This document shows, one piece after another, positions 34,101 through 41,490 of a stretch of 64,000 nucleotides of DNA. Made by a program: the position numbers and the translations under genes. The notes beneath the pieces were generated by a model, which searched no databases, was not told the DNA's origin, and was given only the letters and a program-made list of their open reading frames with translations. Numbering within the stretch: the first letter of the stretch is position 1; each line of letters opens with the position of its first letter. This stretch comes from Blastobasis lacticolella (lineage: Eukaryota; Arthropoda; Insecta; Lepidoptera; Blastobasidae): the NCBI GenBank assembly GCA_905147135.1, contig LR990060.1:2620001-2684000 (forward strand), given 5' to 3'.

Positions 34101-34858
34101 TCCTGGCAGTAGGGTAAATATGTCTGTTTACTATTTTTTATTAAATTAATATGTATGTATTTTCGAATTTCAACAAATTTATTAATTTTGTAATATCGAT
34201 AAGTATGTCGATACGATTTTTAATTGGTTACCTCCCTTTAGAGCGAGTGTATTATTACGTATACGTACACAGATTTTTCTGTGTGATACATATTTGTGTG
34301 CAAAAACAAGCTAGTGTGTCAATTTTGAAATAGTGTGAGTTTGTAAAGACAAACATTATTTTTGTGAATGTGTGATTTTGTTTCATAGTGTGATTTACCC
34401 TCCCCGCACCAAAATCGGCAGAAACTTTTGTTAGAAGATTTGTCCACAAATCTTATCCTTAACTATATGATCTAAGCCTAATATGCATCAGACGCTGTCC
34501 GAATTGGCAACGGTCGTGCGACGGGCGGTTTGGAGCCCTCCTATTGGTCGGGCGATGTCCGTCCGACCATGGTCGCACAGCCATTGCCAATTAGGACAGC
34601 ACCTAGATATAGACATTGAAGTATCTTTGTTTGGTCCATAACACATTCAAAAAACTTAAAACTAACAGTATAAGGAAATTGTCCAAGCGTAGCTGGCTCT
34701 GCGTTGGATCGGCGCGCCGGAAATAAATGTCTTCTTGCCGTGTCTGAGTCACTATCCTCAATATCGCTTTCAATTAAATAATGGGTATTATTATAAACTA
34801 TATTCTCAGAACGAACGCTGAAGTTAAACACAAGAATGAAGTAAATCAGCGAATACAT
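21956..34858 (-). CDS. Secreted serine-protease homologue, six exons, 318 aa (Ser replaced by Ala)
   Basis: Full gene assembled from splice sites and phases: exons 34667-34858, 29273-29418, 27974-28136, 27016-27135, 23758-23880, 21956-22168 (957 nt including stop). Residues 1-17 are a signal peptide; an Asp/Ser-rich propeptide follows; the protease domain begins near residue 50 (LGQFPYT then VAF). His98 (VLTAAH) and Asp163 (KLDIAVV) are kept. The catalytic motif reads SDAGAPLVC instead of GDSGGPLVC: Ser to Ala at 251, and Gly193-equivalent to Ser at 249. The disulfides equivalent to C42-C58 and C191-C220 are both absent, while C168-C182 and C136-C201 equivalents remain. The activation site lacks the IVGG N-terminus (RRSNAEPATLGQ). 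It is therefore likely a non-catalytic homologue. A paralogue lies at 58302-64000. Introns are packed with transposons. Splicing has not been tested. Confidence 0.88.
22229..22545 (+). repeat. SINE-A 3' end, split by a family B insertion
   Basis: SINE-A tail sequence runs 22229-22286 and resumes at 22539-22545 (AACGCCA) after the nested family B copy. Confidence 0.8.
22287..22527 (-). mobile_element. Family B retroposon with 11-bp target duplication
   Basis: ACCGGGACATT occurs at 22276-22286 and at 22528-22538, bracketing a 241-bp family B copy. This defines the ends of family B and proves it moved after the host SINE-A had inserted. Confidence 0.88.
22661..23012 (-). repeat. SINE-A copy, full length
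   Basis: ATCATCTTGGCGTTAATGTC on the tail side to ACACTCGCCGCCGACTCTCC at the head side. In intron 5 of the protease homologue. Confidence 0.88.
23185..23440 (+). repeat. Family B copy
   Basis: GTGGTGCCCGGCAGAGTAGA to GTGGACTGTTATGGGCTGTG. First of two same-direction copies. Confidence 0.85.
23486..23750 (+). repeat. Family B copy next to exon 5 donor
   Basis: GGCCGTGTGGTGTCTGGCAT to GTGATGATGATGATTGA. Its tail stops at 23748, 9 bp from the protease exon 5 donor. Confidence 0.85.
23758..23880 (-). CDS. Protease homologue exon 5
   Basis: Acceptor ATTTCCTAG ends at 23881; donor GTATGT at 23757; phase 0, 41 codons. Encodes ASPALLFTSPKTLTPEECGK ... RRFLCTEIEKPDPLQ with the C168/C182 pair. A family B (GAT)n tail ends about 9 bp from the donor. 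Confidence 0.86.
23967..25781 (+). CDS. Jockey-like LINE reverse transcriptase, truncated at N-terminus
   Basis: An open frame of about 600 codons; a continuous frame exists upstream of the first usable start (YPSGSRAFWSLSKAVEG). RT blocks in order: SSGPDGIPAIVLKKCAPELS, PIPKKGDNSDPSNYRPIA, QYGFRHGRSAGD, block A SLDIAKTFDQVWH, block B GVPQGSVLSPTLFLLHI, block C CYADDST with the YADD active site, then the C-terminal FFARTIRMWNELPATVFP. All catalytic Asp residues are present, but the usual Ala/Asp positions in SLDIAKAFD and HIND are changed (KTFD, HINY). A decayed copy of its 3' half is at 44479. Truncation makes it non-autonomous. Confidence 0.8.
   Translation, partial: SYPSGSRAFWSLSKAVEGNFCRTTFPPLRKPDDQLAHTAKEKADLLGNLFAHNSTLDDGGAAPPTILRYEGIMPEVRFTQKIIKRVLLSLDIRKSSGPDGIPAIVLKKCAPELSPVLMRLFKLSYTSGTVPSSWKLAHVHPIPKKGDNSDPSNYRPIAVTSLLSKVMERVINIQLLGYLEDHQLISDRQYGFRHGRSAGDLLVYLTHRWAEAVESKGEALAVSLDIAKTFDQVWHRALLTKLPKYGIPEGLCNWVSSFLSGRSIQVVVDGCCSDTKTINSGVPQGSVLSPTLFLLHINYMLNIPSIHCYADDSTGDACYTGRANIPRSVVSESRIRLVSEIEHSLEQVAHWGRLNLVEFNPSKTQVCAFSAKKDPFVIVPQFQGTPLSISNSIGILGVDISDNVRFRSHLEGKAKLASKKLGVLNRSRRYFTPGQRLLLYKAQVRPHMEYCSHLWAGETADLLNPLDSVQRRAVRIVDDPIQTSKLEPLANRRDFGSLCVFYRLYNGECSEELFDLVPTAQFRHRTTRRGLGTHPHYVDPLLVITRRFERTFFARTIRMWNELPATVFPLDYDMGLFKRYIRGLFRGGQRIGDSPGVADVHRRR
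23967..25850 (+). mobile_element. 5'-truncated Jockey-like LINE
   Basis: Coding sequence from 23967, stop at 25779-25781, then a 3' end CCACTTTCCATCAGGTGGCC ... CTGCTAAGTAACATAAAAA. No endonuclease or ORF1 is present. It sits in intron 4 of the protease homologue in the opposite orientation, starting 86 bp from exon 5. No target duplication could be identified with confidence. Confidence 0.8.
25980..26205 (+). repeat. Family L retroposon copy
   Basis: CCAGAGGAGTCCGCCTGGGT, GTGTTCCGGTTTGAAGGAT and GTTGCCTGCAAGC; the first part recurs at 60040-60130 and the second at 11290 and 50826. Confidence 0.55.
26210..26465 (-). pseudogene. LINE family E, polymerase C-terminus and tail
   Basis: Minus-strand peptide with RTAKEWNALPASVFRDHYNL then DAFKARVNRLFLDRH, the same terminal block as family D and Jockey-like elements. 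Related copies at 36385 (plus) and 37250 (minus). Confidence 0.6.
26640..27005. repeat. Two direct copies of a retroposon tail (family O)
   Basis: CAACGGATTTTAATGCGGTT ... TAGAGTGATTCAA occurs at 26691 and again at 26876, each ending in a CGCGCC-type GC-rich motif and an AATA-rich tail. A trace occurs at 15310. Confidence 0.6.
27016..27135 (-). CDS. Protease homologue exon 4
   Basis: Acceptor ATATTACAG ends at 27136; donor GTAAAG at 27015; phase 0 both sides, 40 codons. Encodes ILQTPLVFSETVQAIKPAAG and NCVALGFGAVEDES, the stretch containing the C136-equivalent. A retroposon tail (family E) abuts the acceptor side. Confidence 0.86.
27211..27511 (+). repeat. SINE-A copy
   Basis: Head CATCGGTGGCCGAACGGTTG to AACATTGACGCCAAAAT; an internal deletion of about 50 bp after the tRNA part. 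Confidence 0.88.
27523..27605 (-). repeat. SINE-A fragment
   Basis: CACCTTGCTACCAGGGGAAC to TTCGCAGGTTTTACATAGG, in opposite orientation to the preceding copy. Confidence 0.7.
27610..27845 (+). repeat. Family G LINE-tail copy
   Basis: GATACCTTACAGAATACTGC through CCATCAGGTGGCCCGCTTGC to GACATAAAAACAA. Between exons 3 and 4 of the protease homologue. Confidence 0.65.
27974..28136 (-). CDS. Protease homologue exon 3 (Asp exon)
   Basis: Acceptor TTCTTTTTAG ends at 28137; donor GTATGT at 27973. Begins phase 2, ends phase 0. Encodes IIGDRRLTRMFAVAGSLKD and ends FPKLDIAVV with the catalytic Asp. A SINE-A (GAT)n tail lies about 10 bp upstream of the acceptor. Confidence 0.87.
28150..28341 (-). repeat. 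SINE-A copy, head truncated
   Basis: ATCATCATCATCTTGGCGTT to TTACACATTCAGCC; lacks the tRNA-like head. Its tail abuts the exon 3 acceptor region. Confidence 0.8.
28342..28976. other. Intron 2 sequence, nothing recognised
   Basis: AT-rich intron. A short inverted pair (AAAGAAGGGGGCATTAG against CTTTGCCCCCTTTT) lies at 28577-28629. Confidence 0.3.
28977..29236 (-). repeat. Family B copy
   Basis: CATCATCATCATAATCACAG to CTGCCGGACACCACACG; ends 36 bp from the exon 2 donor. Confidence 0.85.
29273..29418 (-). CDS. Protease homologue exon 2 (His exon)
   Basis: Acceptor TTATTTCAG ends at 29419. Encodes VAFRKKIKSRRKNIYTVFGI then GAILTTKKVLTAAHIM. Ends in phase 2 at a GC donor (GCGAGT, 29272 downward); the phase matches exon 3 exactly, whereas no GT site nearby gives as good a fit. 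Confidence 0.82.
29501..30015 (+). repeat. SINE-A copy split by an inserted element
   Basis: Head 29501-29584 (GAGCGTTGGTGGCCGAGTGG), then an insertion at 29585-29902, then the body 29910-30015. 3' part missing. Confidence 0.85.
29585..29902. mobile_element. ACTAGCTGACCCGG-type element with 7-bp target duplication
   Basis: TACCAAT occurs at 29578-29584 and 29903-29909. The insert contains ACTAGCTGACCCGGCAAACG and CATCAAAATCGGTCAAGCCG, a repeat type common in insects, here with AT-rich ends (ATTTATATTTAT). Confidence 0.7.
30035..30648 (-). repeat. SINE-A copy interrupted by a MITE
   Basis: Tail side begins CATCATCATCTTAGCGTTAA; the head ends near 30648. A small inverted duplication in the body (30145-30210, CCAGTCTGAATCATGATG against CATGATCCAGACTG) and a MITE at 30308-30558. 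Confidence 0.8.
30308..30558. mobile_element. 251-bp MITE with TA target duplication
   Basis: Ends GAGCTCGTCTAGTCTAAGAT and its inverted partner ATTAGACGAGCTC; 34-bp arms with few mismatches (ATGACGCGCCCCACTA in both). TA at 30306-30307 and 30559-30560. The surrounding SINE consensus GGTACATGG confirms the site. Confidence 0.8.
30968..31047 (+). CDS. THAP-domain first exon with splice donor
   Basis: ATG followed by PFCAVNSCKNKSNTSNIKKY and GITFHF-type residues, the first half of a THAP zinc finger (C-x4-C then xGIxFH). A consensus donor GTGAGT begins at 31048, phase 2, exactly where THAP genes often have an intron. The second exon is not seen; probably deleted or displaced by the inner element. 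Confidence 0.6.
31820..32545 (+). CDS. THAP zinc-finger protein, truncated transposase (241 aa)
   Basis: Complete THAP domain: C5, C10 (CCIEKC), AVPTFSFP, W49 and P51, C58 and H61 (VCSKHF), then IPRIFPSLP as the closing AVPTIF-like motif. A basic stretch (residues 110-135) follows. A splice-acceptor-like TTTCTCCAACAG precedes the ATG. The C-terminal 40 residues are translated from the 180-bp tandem repeat, so the original protein has been cut and re-terminated. It could bind transposon ends; catalysis is absent. DNA-binding role is inferred from the family. Confidence 0.7.
   Translation: MPRRCCIEKCRSNYDVTLKSGQEAVPTFSFPKNEYLLKKLTSAISRANWSPTVGSFVCSKHFSEEEVITTTKIYHGDGSVEKVPVKRARLVSGAIPRIFPSLPKLLNRACPKTRTDPEKRRQKWIRRQKEKENLKLKSDEIKSFSELQEGLKFKTELYCGWRLGYGDQFMYFYTLNDDVPVKVLNNIIVFSNLKVNLATYKISSKSVHPFRREEVTNIPTNIRIYSISRITFQARARRNHI
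32419..32895. repeat. About 2.6 tandem copies of a 175-180 bp unit
   Basis: Units start near 32419, 32600 and 32774 (AATTTCATCCAAATCCGTTC) and contain TTATAGTATTAGTAGGATAA. They resemble the 3' part of the ACTAGCTG-type element. They supply the C-terminus of the THAP ORF. Confidence 0.7.
33296..33525 (-). pseudogene. Jockey-like LINE RT scrap
   Basis: Minus-strand ILKILRSLDVNKASGPDGIP then AIVLRSCAPELSPILTRLYR, an early RT block, about 70 codons only. Confidence 0.65.
33526..34440. other. Right part of the outer THAP-type element
   Basis: AT-rich; 33846-34070 looks like another insect retroposon tail (CTAGCTTCTGCCTGCGACTT, CCAAATTTCACCCAAATCTG). No ORF of note. Confidence 0.4.
34494..34600. 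mobile_element. MITE K, about 107 bp
   Basis: Inverted ends GCTGTCCGAATTGGCAACGG and CCATTGCCAATTAGGACAGC, with a second inner inverted pair. A second copy is at 45986-46106. It lies in intron 1 of the protease homologue, 67 bp from the exon 1 donor. Confidence 0.65.
34667..34858 (-). CDS. Protease homologue exon 1
   Basis: Starts at ATG 34858 (an upstream in-frame GTG at 34867 is not a likely start). Encodes MYSLIYFILVFNFSVRS as signal peptide, then an acidic propeptide and the start of the protease fold ending FPYT. Donor GTTAGT at 34666, phase 0. Confidence 0.85.
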
Positions 34859-34929
34859 TGTTTGCACTTTCTGTCTTAGATTAAAACGAAAAAAGCTTTC
34901 AGTATTTCATGAAATCACTTTCATATGTA

Positions 34930-34962
34930 TGTCGTATGAAATTCAGTTTTCTCGCTTATAGC
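34930..34962 (-). promoter_or_regulatory. Candidate core promoter of the protease homologue
   Basis: On the minus strand TATAAGCGAG starts at 34960 and a TCATAC initiator-like site follows about 24 bases downstream, roughly 75 bases ahead of the ATG at 34858. Spacing suits a TATA/Inr promoter; no other support. Confidence 0.3.
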
Positions 34963-36090
34963 AAGCTTGTTATATTCCGATAGCAATACTAAATATTTTT
35001 TTATTTGATTTATTTCGGCAAATACGACGGACAAGCAAATACTTCAATACAGAGAACAGAAAAAAGTTTGAAACTCCTTACCAGAGAGAAGATAGTGCAA
35101 CAAACTTATCTGACTCAGTGGCAACGTCGCTGTTGTTGAAATTGACAGGACATTTCAATATGGTGTCACTTAGTTCCAGCTATGACCACCGGGTCAGTTA
35201 AGTTTGTGTGCACTCTACATTTTAGTTTTACATAGAGAAAAAAGTGGTTTAACTCAAAGAATATAATAGAATAGAATAATAATTTATTCGACATTTACAT
35301 TTTTACTTACAATTTGTAGGTAGGTACACTGTGTAACAAAATGCCGAAACGGTTCCAGCTCAGCAGCCGAGGCTGCGACGCTGATTTTCGGCTGAAACCG
35401 GTTGATGAGATGACGTACGTCCATAATTAAAAGTTTATATTTGTTCATTAGTAACCTTAATGCTTATAATGGGATTTTACAAACATAACAAAAATAAACT
35501 AATTTAACATATTAATTAAAGATATCTTAATTTTTAATCAGATAGTCGTGTATATATATATGTGTGTGTGTGCGTGTGTGTGTGTGGTGTGTTGTGTGTA
35601 AGTAATAATATCCTTAAATTTAAAATAGTTAATGTATTACTATTATTATTGACAATACTTAAAACATAAATGAGACTCTAAATATCTAAATGAGTCTAAA
35701 ATGAGATACATAGATATAATATGCGCTTTAATGTTACGTACTAGAAAGAAGACTACTTACTTTAAATATAAAATACGTCCAGTGCTGAGACAACAAAAAA
35801 AACGAAAAGCAAAGAGAATTAAAAGACTTACGGATACAGAAGTTGCAGAGTGAGCTCCCTCTGATGGTTTCCCCAAGTGACTACGAGATATAGTTCTTCA
35901 AGAAGGGAGTTAAAGGTTTTTCGGATTTACCAACATGCTACTGATATCCCTGGTAGTGCAAACTAGAGGCAGCGGTAATTTTTTATCATCCGGCCGGCAG
36001 TATACTTGCCTGCCACTTAAAACAAGTAATAAGCCATTAAATACGTATACATAGTTTCCCAGTCCACATTCGACGTAACCTTGGCATCAG
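34963..36090. other. No gene; microsatellite at 35551-35600
   Basis: Flank of the protease homologue. Contains (TA)n(TG)n at 35551-35600 and a hairpin-like GC-rich patch at 35344-35402 (AACGGTTCCAGCTCAGCAG against a diverged inverse). A (TTATTCGACATTTACA)-type retroposon trace lies near 35270. Confidence 0.4.
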
Positions 36091-36094
36091 TGAA

Positions 36095-36352
36095 ATCTAT
36101 CAGTGAAGTATGGCCATGTCTTGCGCAGACCGGCAAAATACATAGGGAACGAATGTCTGGCCATGCCACCTTCGCCAGGCACGCGAAGGAGAGGCAGACC
36201 CAAGAAGCGATTGTATGACATTGTTAAGAATGACATGCGAACCAACAAATTCACCAACAAGGATGCCGAAAACCGAGCGATGTGGACAAAAGGAAGGCGA
36301 CCACGGAGCCTCGATTGCGAAACCAGGATTTAACGCCAGAATGATGATGATG
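36095..36352 (+). pseudogene. LINE-J polymerase C-terminus and tail
   Basis: YGHVLRRPAKYIGNECLAMP, then RRGRPKKRLYDIVKNDMRTN and DAENRAMWTK, then ACGCCAGAATGATGATGATG as (GAT)n tail. Same family as 3385-3622. Confidence 0.65.
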
Positions 36353-36384
36353 AGTTTCCCTGAGCAGATAATTTTTTAAAAGGA

Positions 36385-36540
36385 AATGAACACGTTGCCT
36401 GAAAGAGTGTTCCCTGATCATTATAATATGAACGCCTTCAAGGCTAGAGTGAATAGGCTGTTCCTAGACAGGCATGCTGCATCTCCGGCCGCATCGTAAC
36501 TTACCACCAGGAGAGATAGCAGTCAAATGCCTGGCTAGTA
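36385..36540 (+). repeat. LINE family E 3' end
   Basis: Encodes the NMNAFKARVNRLFLDRHAA-like terminus and ends AAATGCCTGGCTAGTAAATA. Confidence 0.6.
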
Positions 36541-37184
36541 AATATTAATATTATTCCTAAAAAGACAGGCAGTTCAAACAACTGATATATCTGTATCACA
36601 CTATCCTCAGCTTATTTGACAATCTCCAATAATAAGAAAGCTCTCCGACCGATCGACCTATAATAATATGAGTAACAAACACCGACATGAAGAAAAACGT
36701 TGTTTTGTACGTAACAACACACCTAACATCACTCAATACAATTTTATTACAACATTACTCGAACACAAACGTCCAATCAGGTCAACTATGGTCCAGTTAA
36801 AATCGCGAGATCAATACCTTGGCCACATAAAAACGGGACAGATTTCCCTTGGGCCCAGTTAGCGGGACAGCAGGACGGGACTCCCAGTAATGGTCTACCA
36901 GCAATTTTGTGGGGACATTGTAATCTGTGAGTAGCTATAGTGTAACTAACAGTAAGACAGATAGTTAGACTCTTCTTTTCTAGACACACTCTTTATTGGT
37001 AAGGTATTATGGTTGCAGAAAGCTTTTTACAAACGTCGCTTTTGAATGCAAGGAAGTTTTTTTTATATTACACTAGGTATGCATTTGACCTGTTGATAAG
37101 TGACGATGTGGCTGGAGCATGTTACGTTGCGTAAAACGTACTTCTTACTTTTTTAAATTAATTAGCATAATTATATTTGTTTAT
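36541..37184. other. No gene seen
   Basis: Nothing recognised apart from a short family E trace near 37070-37110. Confidence 0.3.
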
Positions 37185-37240
37185 AGACCCCTGGTTCTCA
37201 CGCGCGAGAGCGCAACCGTGACATTCACACCAAGATGATT
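37185..37240 (+). repeat. SINE-A tail fragment
   Basis: GACCCCTGGTTCTCACGCGC to ACATTCACACCAAGATGAT. Confidence 0.6.
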
Positions 37241-37249
37241 TTTGTTTTT

Positions 37250-37460
37250 GTTAGACTTGCCAGGCATATGTCCGTCATCTTACCTAGTGGTAAGTGACGA
37301 TGCCGACGAAGATAAAGCATGCCTGTCTAGGAACAGCCTATTCAATCTAGCCTTCAAGGCGTTCAGATTATAATGATCAGCGAACACACTCGCTGGCAAC
37401 GTGTTCCATTTCTTAGCCGTACGCATTATAAAGAATGAACCGAAGCAGCTCGGTTCGGTG
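37250..37460 (-). repeat. LINE family E 3' end
   Basis: TTAGACTTGCCAGGCATATG to about 37460; same family as 26210-26465. Confidence 0.6.
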
Positions 37461-37527
37461 GATTATTTCTATCTTTATTTTTAATAGGTAATTACTTGTG
37501 ACGAAGGAAATTTTTTTTTTATACCAC

Positions 37528-37890
37528 TAAGGTGGCAAACAAGCTTACGGCCTGCCTGATGGTAAGCAGTTACCGCAGCCTATGGACGTTTGCAATACCA
37601 GAGGCATCACCCACGCGTTACCGTAGCCCCGTAAAAACCTTTTAATCCCTTTCTTGAAGAACTCCATGTTGTACTCTCCAGGGAAATCCTCTCCAGGTAG
37701 TTCATTCCACAACCTTAGTGTGCGTGGGAGAAAGTTCCTTTGCAACCGCACAGTTCGTGACCAATTTGGCTCCAAGGTGTGAGGATGAACTCCCTGTCGA
37801 GGGATATTTCATCCACATGATCTAAGTGAACGTGGTATCCAACTAATGCTTGATTCGTCTCCCACTTGCAAGAGATCTTCGAAACTGAAT
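37528..37890 (-). pseudogene. LINE family D, polymerase C-terminus and tail
   Basis: Minus-strand RNFLPRTLRLWNELPGEDFP then GEYNMEFFKKGIKRFLRGYG; ends ATACCACTAAGGTGGCAAAC on the plus strand. Best preserved member of family D here. Confidence 0.65.
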
Positions 37891-38099
37891 GATATTCCTT
37901 TTTTTTAATAAGACTAGCCAGGCATTTGAAAGCCATCTCCTCTGCTGGTCTTTCTGTTGCACTATAACTTGGAAGATGGTTGTTCCAAAGGCATGGCTAC
38001 ACTCCCCTCTTCTGAGGATACAGATGTCATAGAGATAACGCTGGACTGCTTTCTATCAGGTGGATAGTTGACCGTGTGCCTCCCTGTGACATAAAGTGG

Positions 38100-38950
38100 C
38101 CGTGGGCTATCCGGCAGAGTAGAAGAATTAAGTTATTCTATTTACTCGTATTGTAATGGCTATGAGTAGTTACGATACTACGGCATACAGTGGCGGCGTT
38201 CAGTTAATTCTAATCCTTACGCTGTATAAAAGTGTCGTTCATTACATTATCTTGCGAGTATTGTATGAACTTTTTTGTATTGTTTAAGTAGGTAATTATA
38301 TTTAATTTTCCACACATTACAATTTGCAATAGGTACCCATTGTTTAAGTCAGGTGGTTTTTGGAGGCCTGGAGACCTGTAACACAGGTTACTCGTAATCT
38401 AGTACAGGCTCCAGTCTCCATATACATAATACATAAGTATGTAAAAGTAGTAGTAACAATTATTGTAAATGTGGAGAAAAATAAATGAATATTTTTTATT
38501 TTAATAATAATTGTAAAGATCAGTAAAGATCAGTTTGCATTTTTTTTTTCAGGCGTTTCGCTTTATTTTAATAACATCGTTGCCATGCTGATTTACCATA
38601 TGCCATAATCTCCTACGCTTGGCAGGCAACTACATATACTACGATCTCATTGTATCTATCTTCTAATTGAATCAAATTAAACATTTGTTTAAGACGTGTG
38701 TGTTGCGTTGTTTGTCTAAACAGTTTTAATATCTGCAAGTTATTACTTCAATACGTTCGAACAGAGAATTCTTATATTGTGTAGAACTATACAAATAAAT
38801 AAAACTTCATTTAATCTATAATATTCTTCTTCAGTTTTCTATTATTGTTAATTCTTCCATCAGGAGCTCTAATTTATTTTTCCACGAATTTGAAGGATTG
38901 TAATAATGTTAAGTTTCTATATTCACATTTATATTTGTGACTTTTTACTT
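38100..38950. other. No gene; flank of Transib remnant
   Basis: AT-rich. A partial copy of the MITE seen at 11530 lies near 38195-38235. Confidence 0.35.
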
Positions 38951-38954
38951 TTCT

Positions 38955-40440
38955 TTTCTAAAATATATGCATCTTCTTGATTAACTCGACATCTATTTTA
39001 GTTATCTCTGCCGAAAGTTCTGAGTTTTTGAAGAAACGTCTAGCTGTGTTCCCGTCATTTGAATTTCCAAATCCGGGTTTAGGTTTATTCACAATTAACC
39101 CACATCGCTCTCTTAATTCTTTTTGAATACGAGCCTTGTTTTCTGAAACAACATCTTTGTCACTTCCTCGAGCTTGCCACTTCTTAAGAGGCAATTTATA
39201 AGATACGTGTAAAAGGCATTCGAACATACGTATCCATTCATGTAAAACAGACAACCCGAATTCCAAGTTTTCAGTCTTTATGCTTCGTTCAATCATTTCG
39301 TCAATACGATTAAAGTCCTTGGATGTTGCGCCACATATATAGCACTTTTGTGTGGATGTTGTGCCAGTAAGCGCATTGCATACTTTTCCATCGACCATGG
39401 CAAAGATTAAATTGTGACTTACATCCAAAGACTTTTCTTGAATTAATGAGAGAATTTTCTGTAAGTTTTTTATTTGTTCGTCCATTCGGGTTTTCTGTTA
39501 TTGAAACATCAGTAGACTCTTTAACAAATTCAATTTTTAATGGCCTGCAGTACCTTGTAGAAACTGGACGTGGGTTTTGCCAGAATATTTTTTCACCACA
39601 AACTAGGCGAAGTGGAACAATGCAAGTAATAAAAACAGCCGAATCACTAGCCTCAGGGCCATGTAACACTTGTTTATTAGAACTATGACCCGAACTGCCA
39701 TCAAAACCACACTTTGAAATCAAAGTCAATATTTCCATTTCTTCGTCCTTAAGAGATTCTAGTACTACATGTTCTAGTGTTAATAATAAGCGTTCCACAG
39801 TGTGGTCAAGCAAGGCTTGCAAAGTAACCTCTGCACAAGCGGAAGTCACTTTGATATATTCTCGCTTCGGATAGCAAGCTTTCTTCGCCACTTGAACTAT
39901 TTTGTATGAGAGAAATTTCTCTGGAGCACTCCTTCTGATTACATTATATTTATGCCGAGATAATTTTGCATCTACCAAAACAGCTAGAGCATCTTCACCT
40001 GAAATAACTTGCTTCTCGATTGACTTTGCGTATGCTTTACTATATTTACTTGCTCGTTTCGGACTAGTGCTTGTAATTTCATGCAACACTTTTGAGGCCT
40101 GTGTTTGTCCCGTTGCTCTTAAGCCCATTTGAGTAGCGTAGTTTTATATATTCACAGGTATGGAATCCCTTAGCTCTTTTGTTTTTAGTCGCTTAGTTCG
40201 CTCAAAACTTGTTTCAAAAGATATTTCTGGGCGCCCGCGTTTTTCTCTGGTGTTACCATTTCTTCTTTGGTCTTAAATGAAATTGAAGAATCCAGCCATT
40301 CAGCATTATTTTTGAGAAACCTTTATTCCATCGTACATGCTTTTATCCAACGAGATTTGAAATATGATAATTTTTTATTCAAAACATCAAGATATTCTTC
40401 ATCGCATTTTGTTCGTTTCTTGATCTCATCTCTCAAACAA
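38955..40440 (-). pseudogene. Transib transposase, broken
   Basis: Transib (the transposon group related to RAG1) is recognised from CGFDGSSGHSSNKQ (first catalytic Asp), FITCIVPLRLVCGEKIFWQN and PRPVSTRYCRPLKIEFVKES, MVDGKVCNALTGTTSTQKCY (second Asp), CYICGATSKDFNRI, and GNSNDGNTARRFFKN. The frame shifts near 39480 between the two main ORFs, a TAA near 40146 cuts the N-terminal extension (GRPEISFETSFERTKR), and a TAG at 38955 removes the C-terminal third with the catalytic Glu. No terminal repeats found. Confidence 0.75.
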
Positions 40441-40474
40441 TTAAATTGTTCATAAATTTTACTGTTTCTAGAAC

Positions 40475-40742
40475 TTTTCTGAGTTACGTACATTAGTTGA
40501 ATACTAACCGATGCTCTTACTTAATTATGTGAGAGAAAACATCGTGATGAAAACTGCAAATTCAGACAACTGAATTTGTAACCATGATTCAATCTGGTCG
40601 GGTTCCCCTGGTAACAAGGTCACGGAAGTCAGATGGTAGTCGCTCCACTGTAATTACCTGATCGCCAAACCCTGGATCATGGTCAAGCCGGACCCGGTGA
40701 TCCTCGTGTTCGAGAACACAACCGGGATATTAACGCCAAGAT
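40475..40742 (+). repeat. SINE-A copy, head truncated
   Basis: TTTTCTGAGTTACGTACATT to TATTAACGCCAAGATT. Lacks the tRNA-like head. Confidence 0.85.
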
Positions 40743-41235
40743 TATTATTTATTACAGTAAGGTGCAAGCATATATAATATACCACAGAACACGATAGAAG
40801 TGGCATCTTCGCCATTAGTACAGAAACCGATGCCGCCGTTCCCGACCCCACTATTTTTATCACTACTCATGCAACTTAATATGCACAGGCTTCCGCACGC
40901 ACACGCAAAGCAAAGTCAAACGGAGCGCTGTGATTAGTCAATCGGTCACTACTACGTACACACATTGCGTTGCGTGTGTGCTGTAAATCCTCTCTGAATT
41001 TACATTCACGCTAGGGATTGACAAAATCTAATTCTTGTCGTTATAATTATTTCGATAAAATTCTAACTATTATAATGGTATTTATTATTTAATAATAATG
41101 AATTTAAAATGTTATTATATTGAGGGGGGTGAGGCGGGGTTCAAGGACGCGTAGAGAGGAGATAGAGAGAGTAGGGGTACGGTAGATTTAACGTAGGGGT
41201 ATGGCAGGAAAATGTCAGGAGTACGATAGTGTGTG
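40743..41235. other. No gene seen
   Basis: Nothing recognised apart from a G-rich strand patch at 41122-41200. Confidence 0.3.
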
Positions 41236-41490
41236 ACATCCTGAGTAGTTCAGTGGTTAACATGCTAGTTTGCAATACAAGAGGTTGCGGGTTCGTTTCC
41301 CGGCCGGGAAGAAATTTAAATGATGAATTTTAATTTCTGTAACGGGTCTGGGTGTTCTATGTTTAATAAGTATGTATTTAAAAAAAGTGTATAAGTACTA
41401 TATCAATTATCTAGCACCCATAATACAAGCTTTGCTCAGTTTAGGGCTAGATGGTGCTGTGTGAATTTGTCTACAATTAGGTATTTATTT
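41236..41490 (+). repeat. SINE-C copy, full length
   Basis: CTGAGTAGTTCAGTGGTTAA (A-box), GGGTTCGTTTCCCGGCCGGG (B-box), body as in 1098-1331, tail TATTTATTTTATTT. Confidence 0.85.

Larger units (their letters stand above)
30795..34476 (+). mobile_element. Outer THAP-type (P-superfamily-like) transposon with 8-bp duplication
   Basis: Ends CTTAGATCATATAGTTAAGG (30795) and its near-perfect inverse ending at 34476; CCTAATAT at 30787-30794 and 34477-34484. It holds a THAP first exon (30968-31047) and a second, inserted transposon (31489-33102) plus an antisense LINE scrap. 8-bp duplication plus THAP suggests the P superfamily. No transposase core is visible. Confidence 0.8.
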
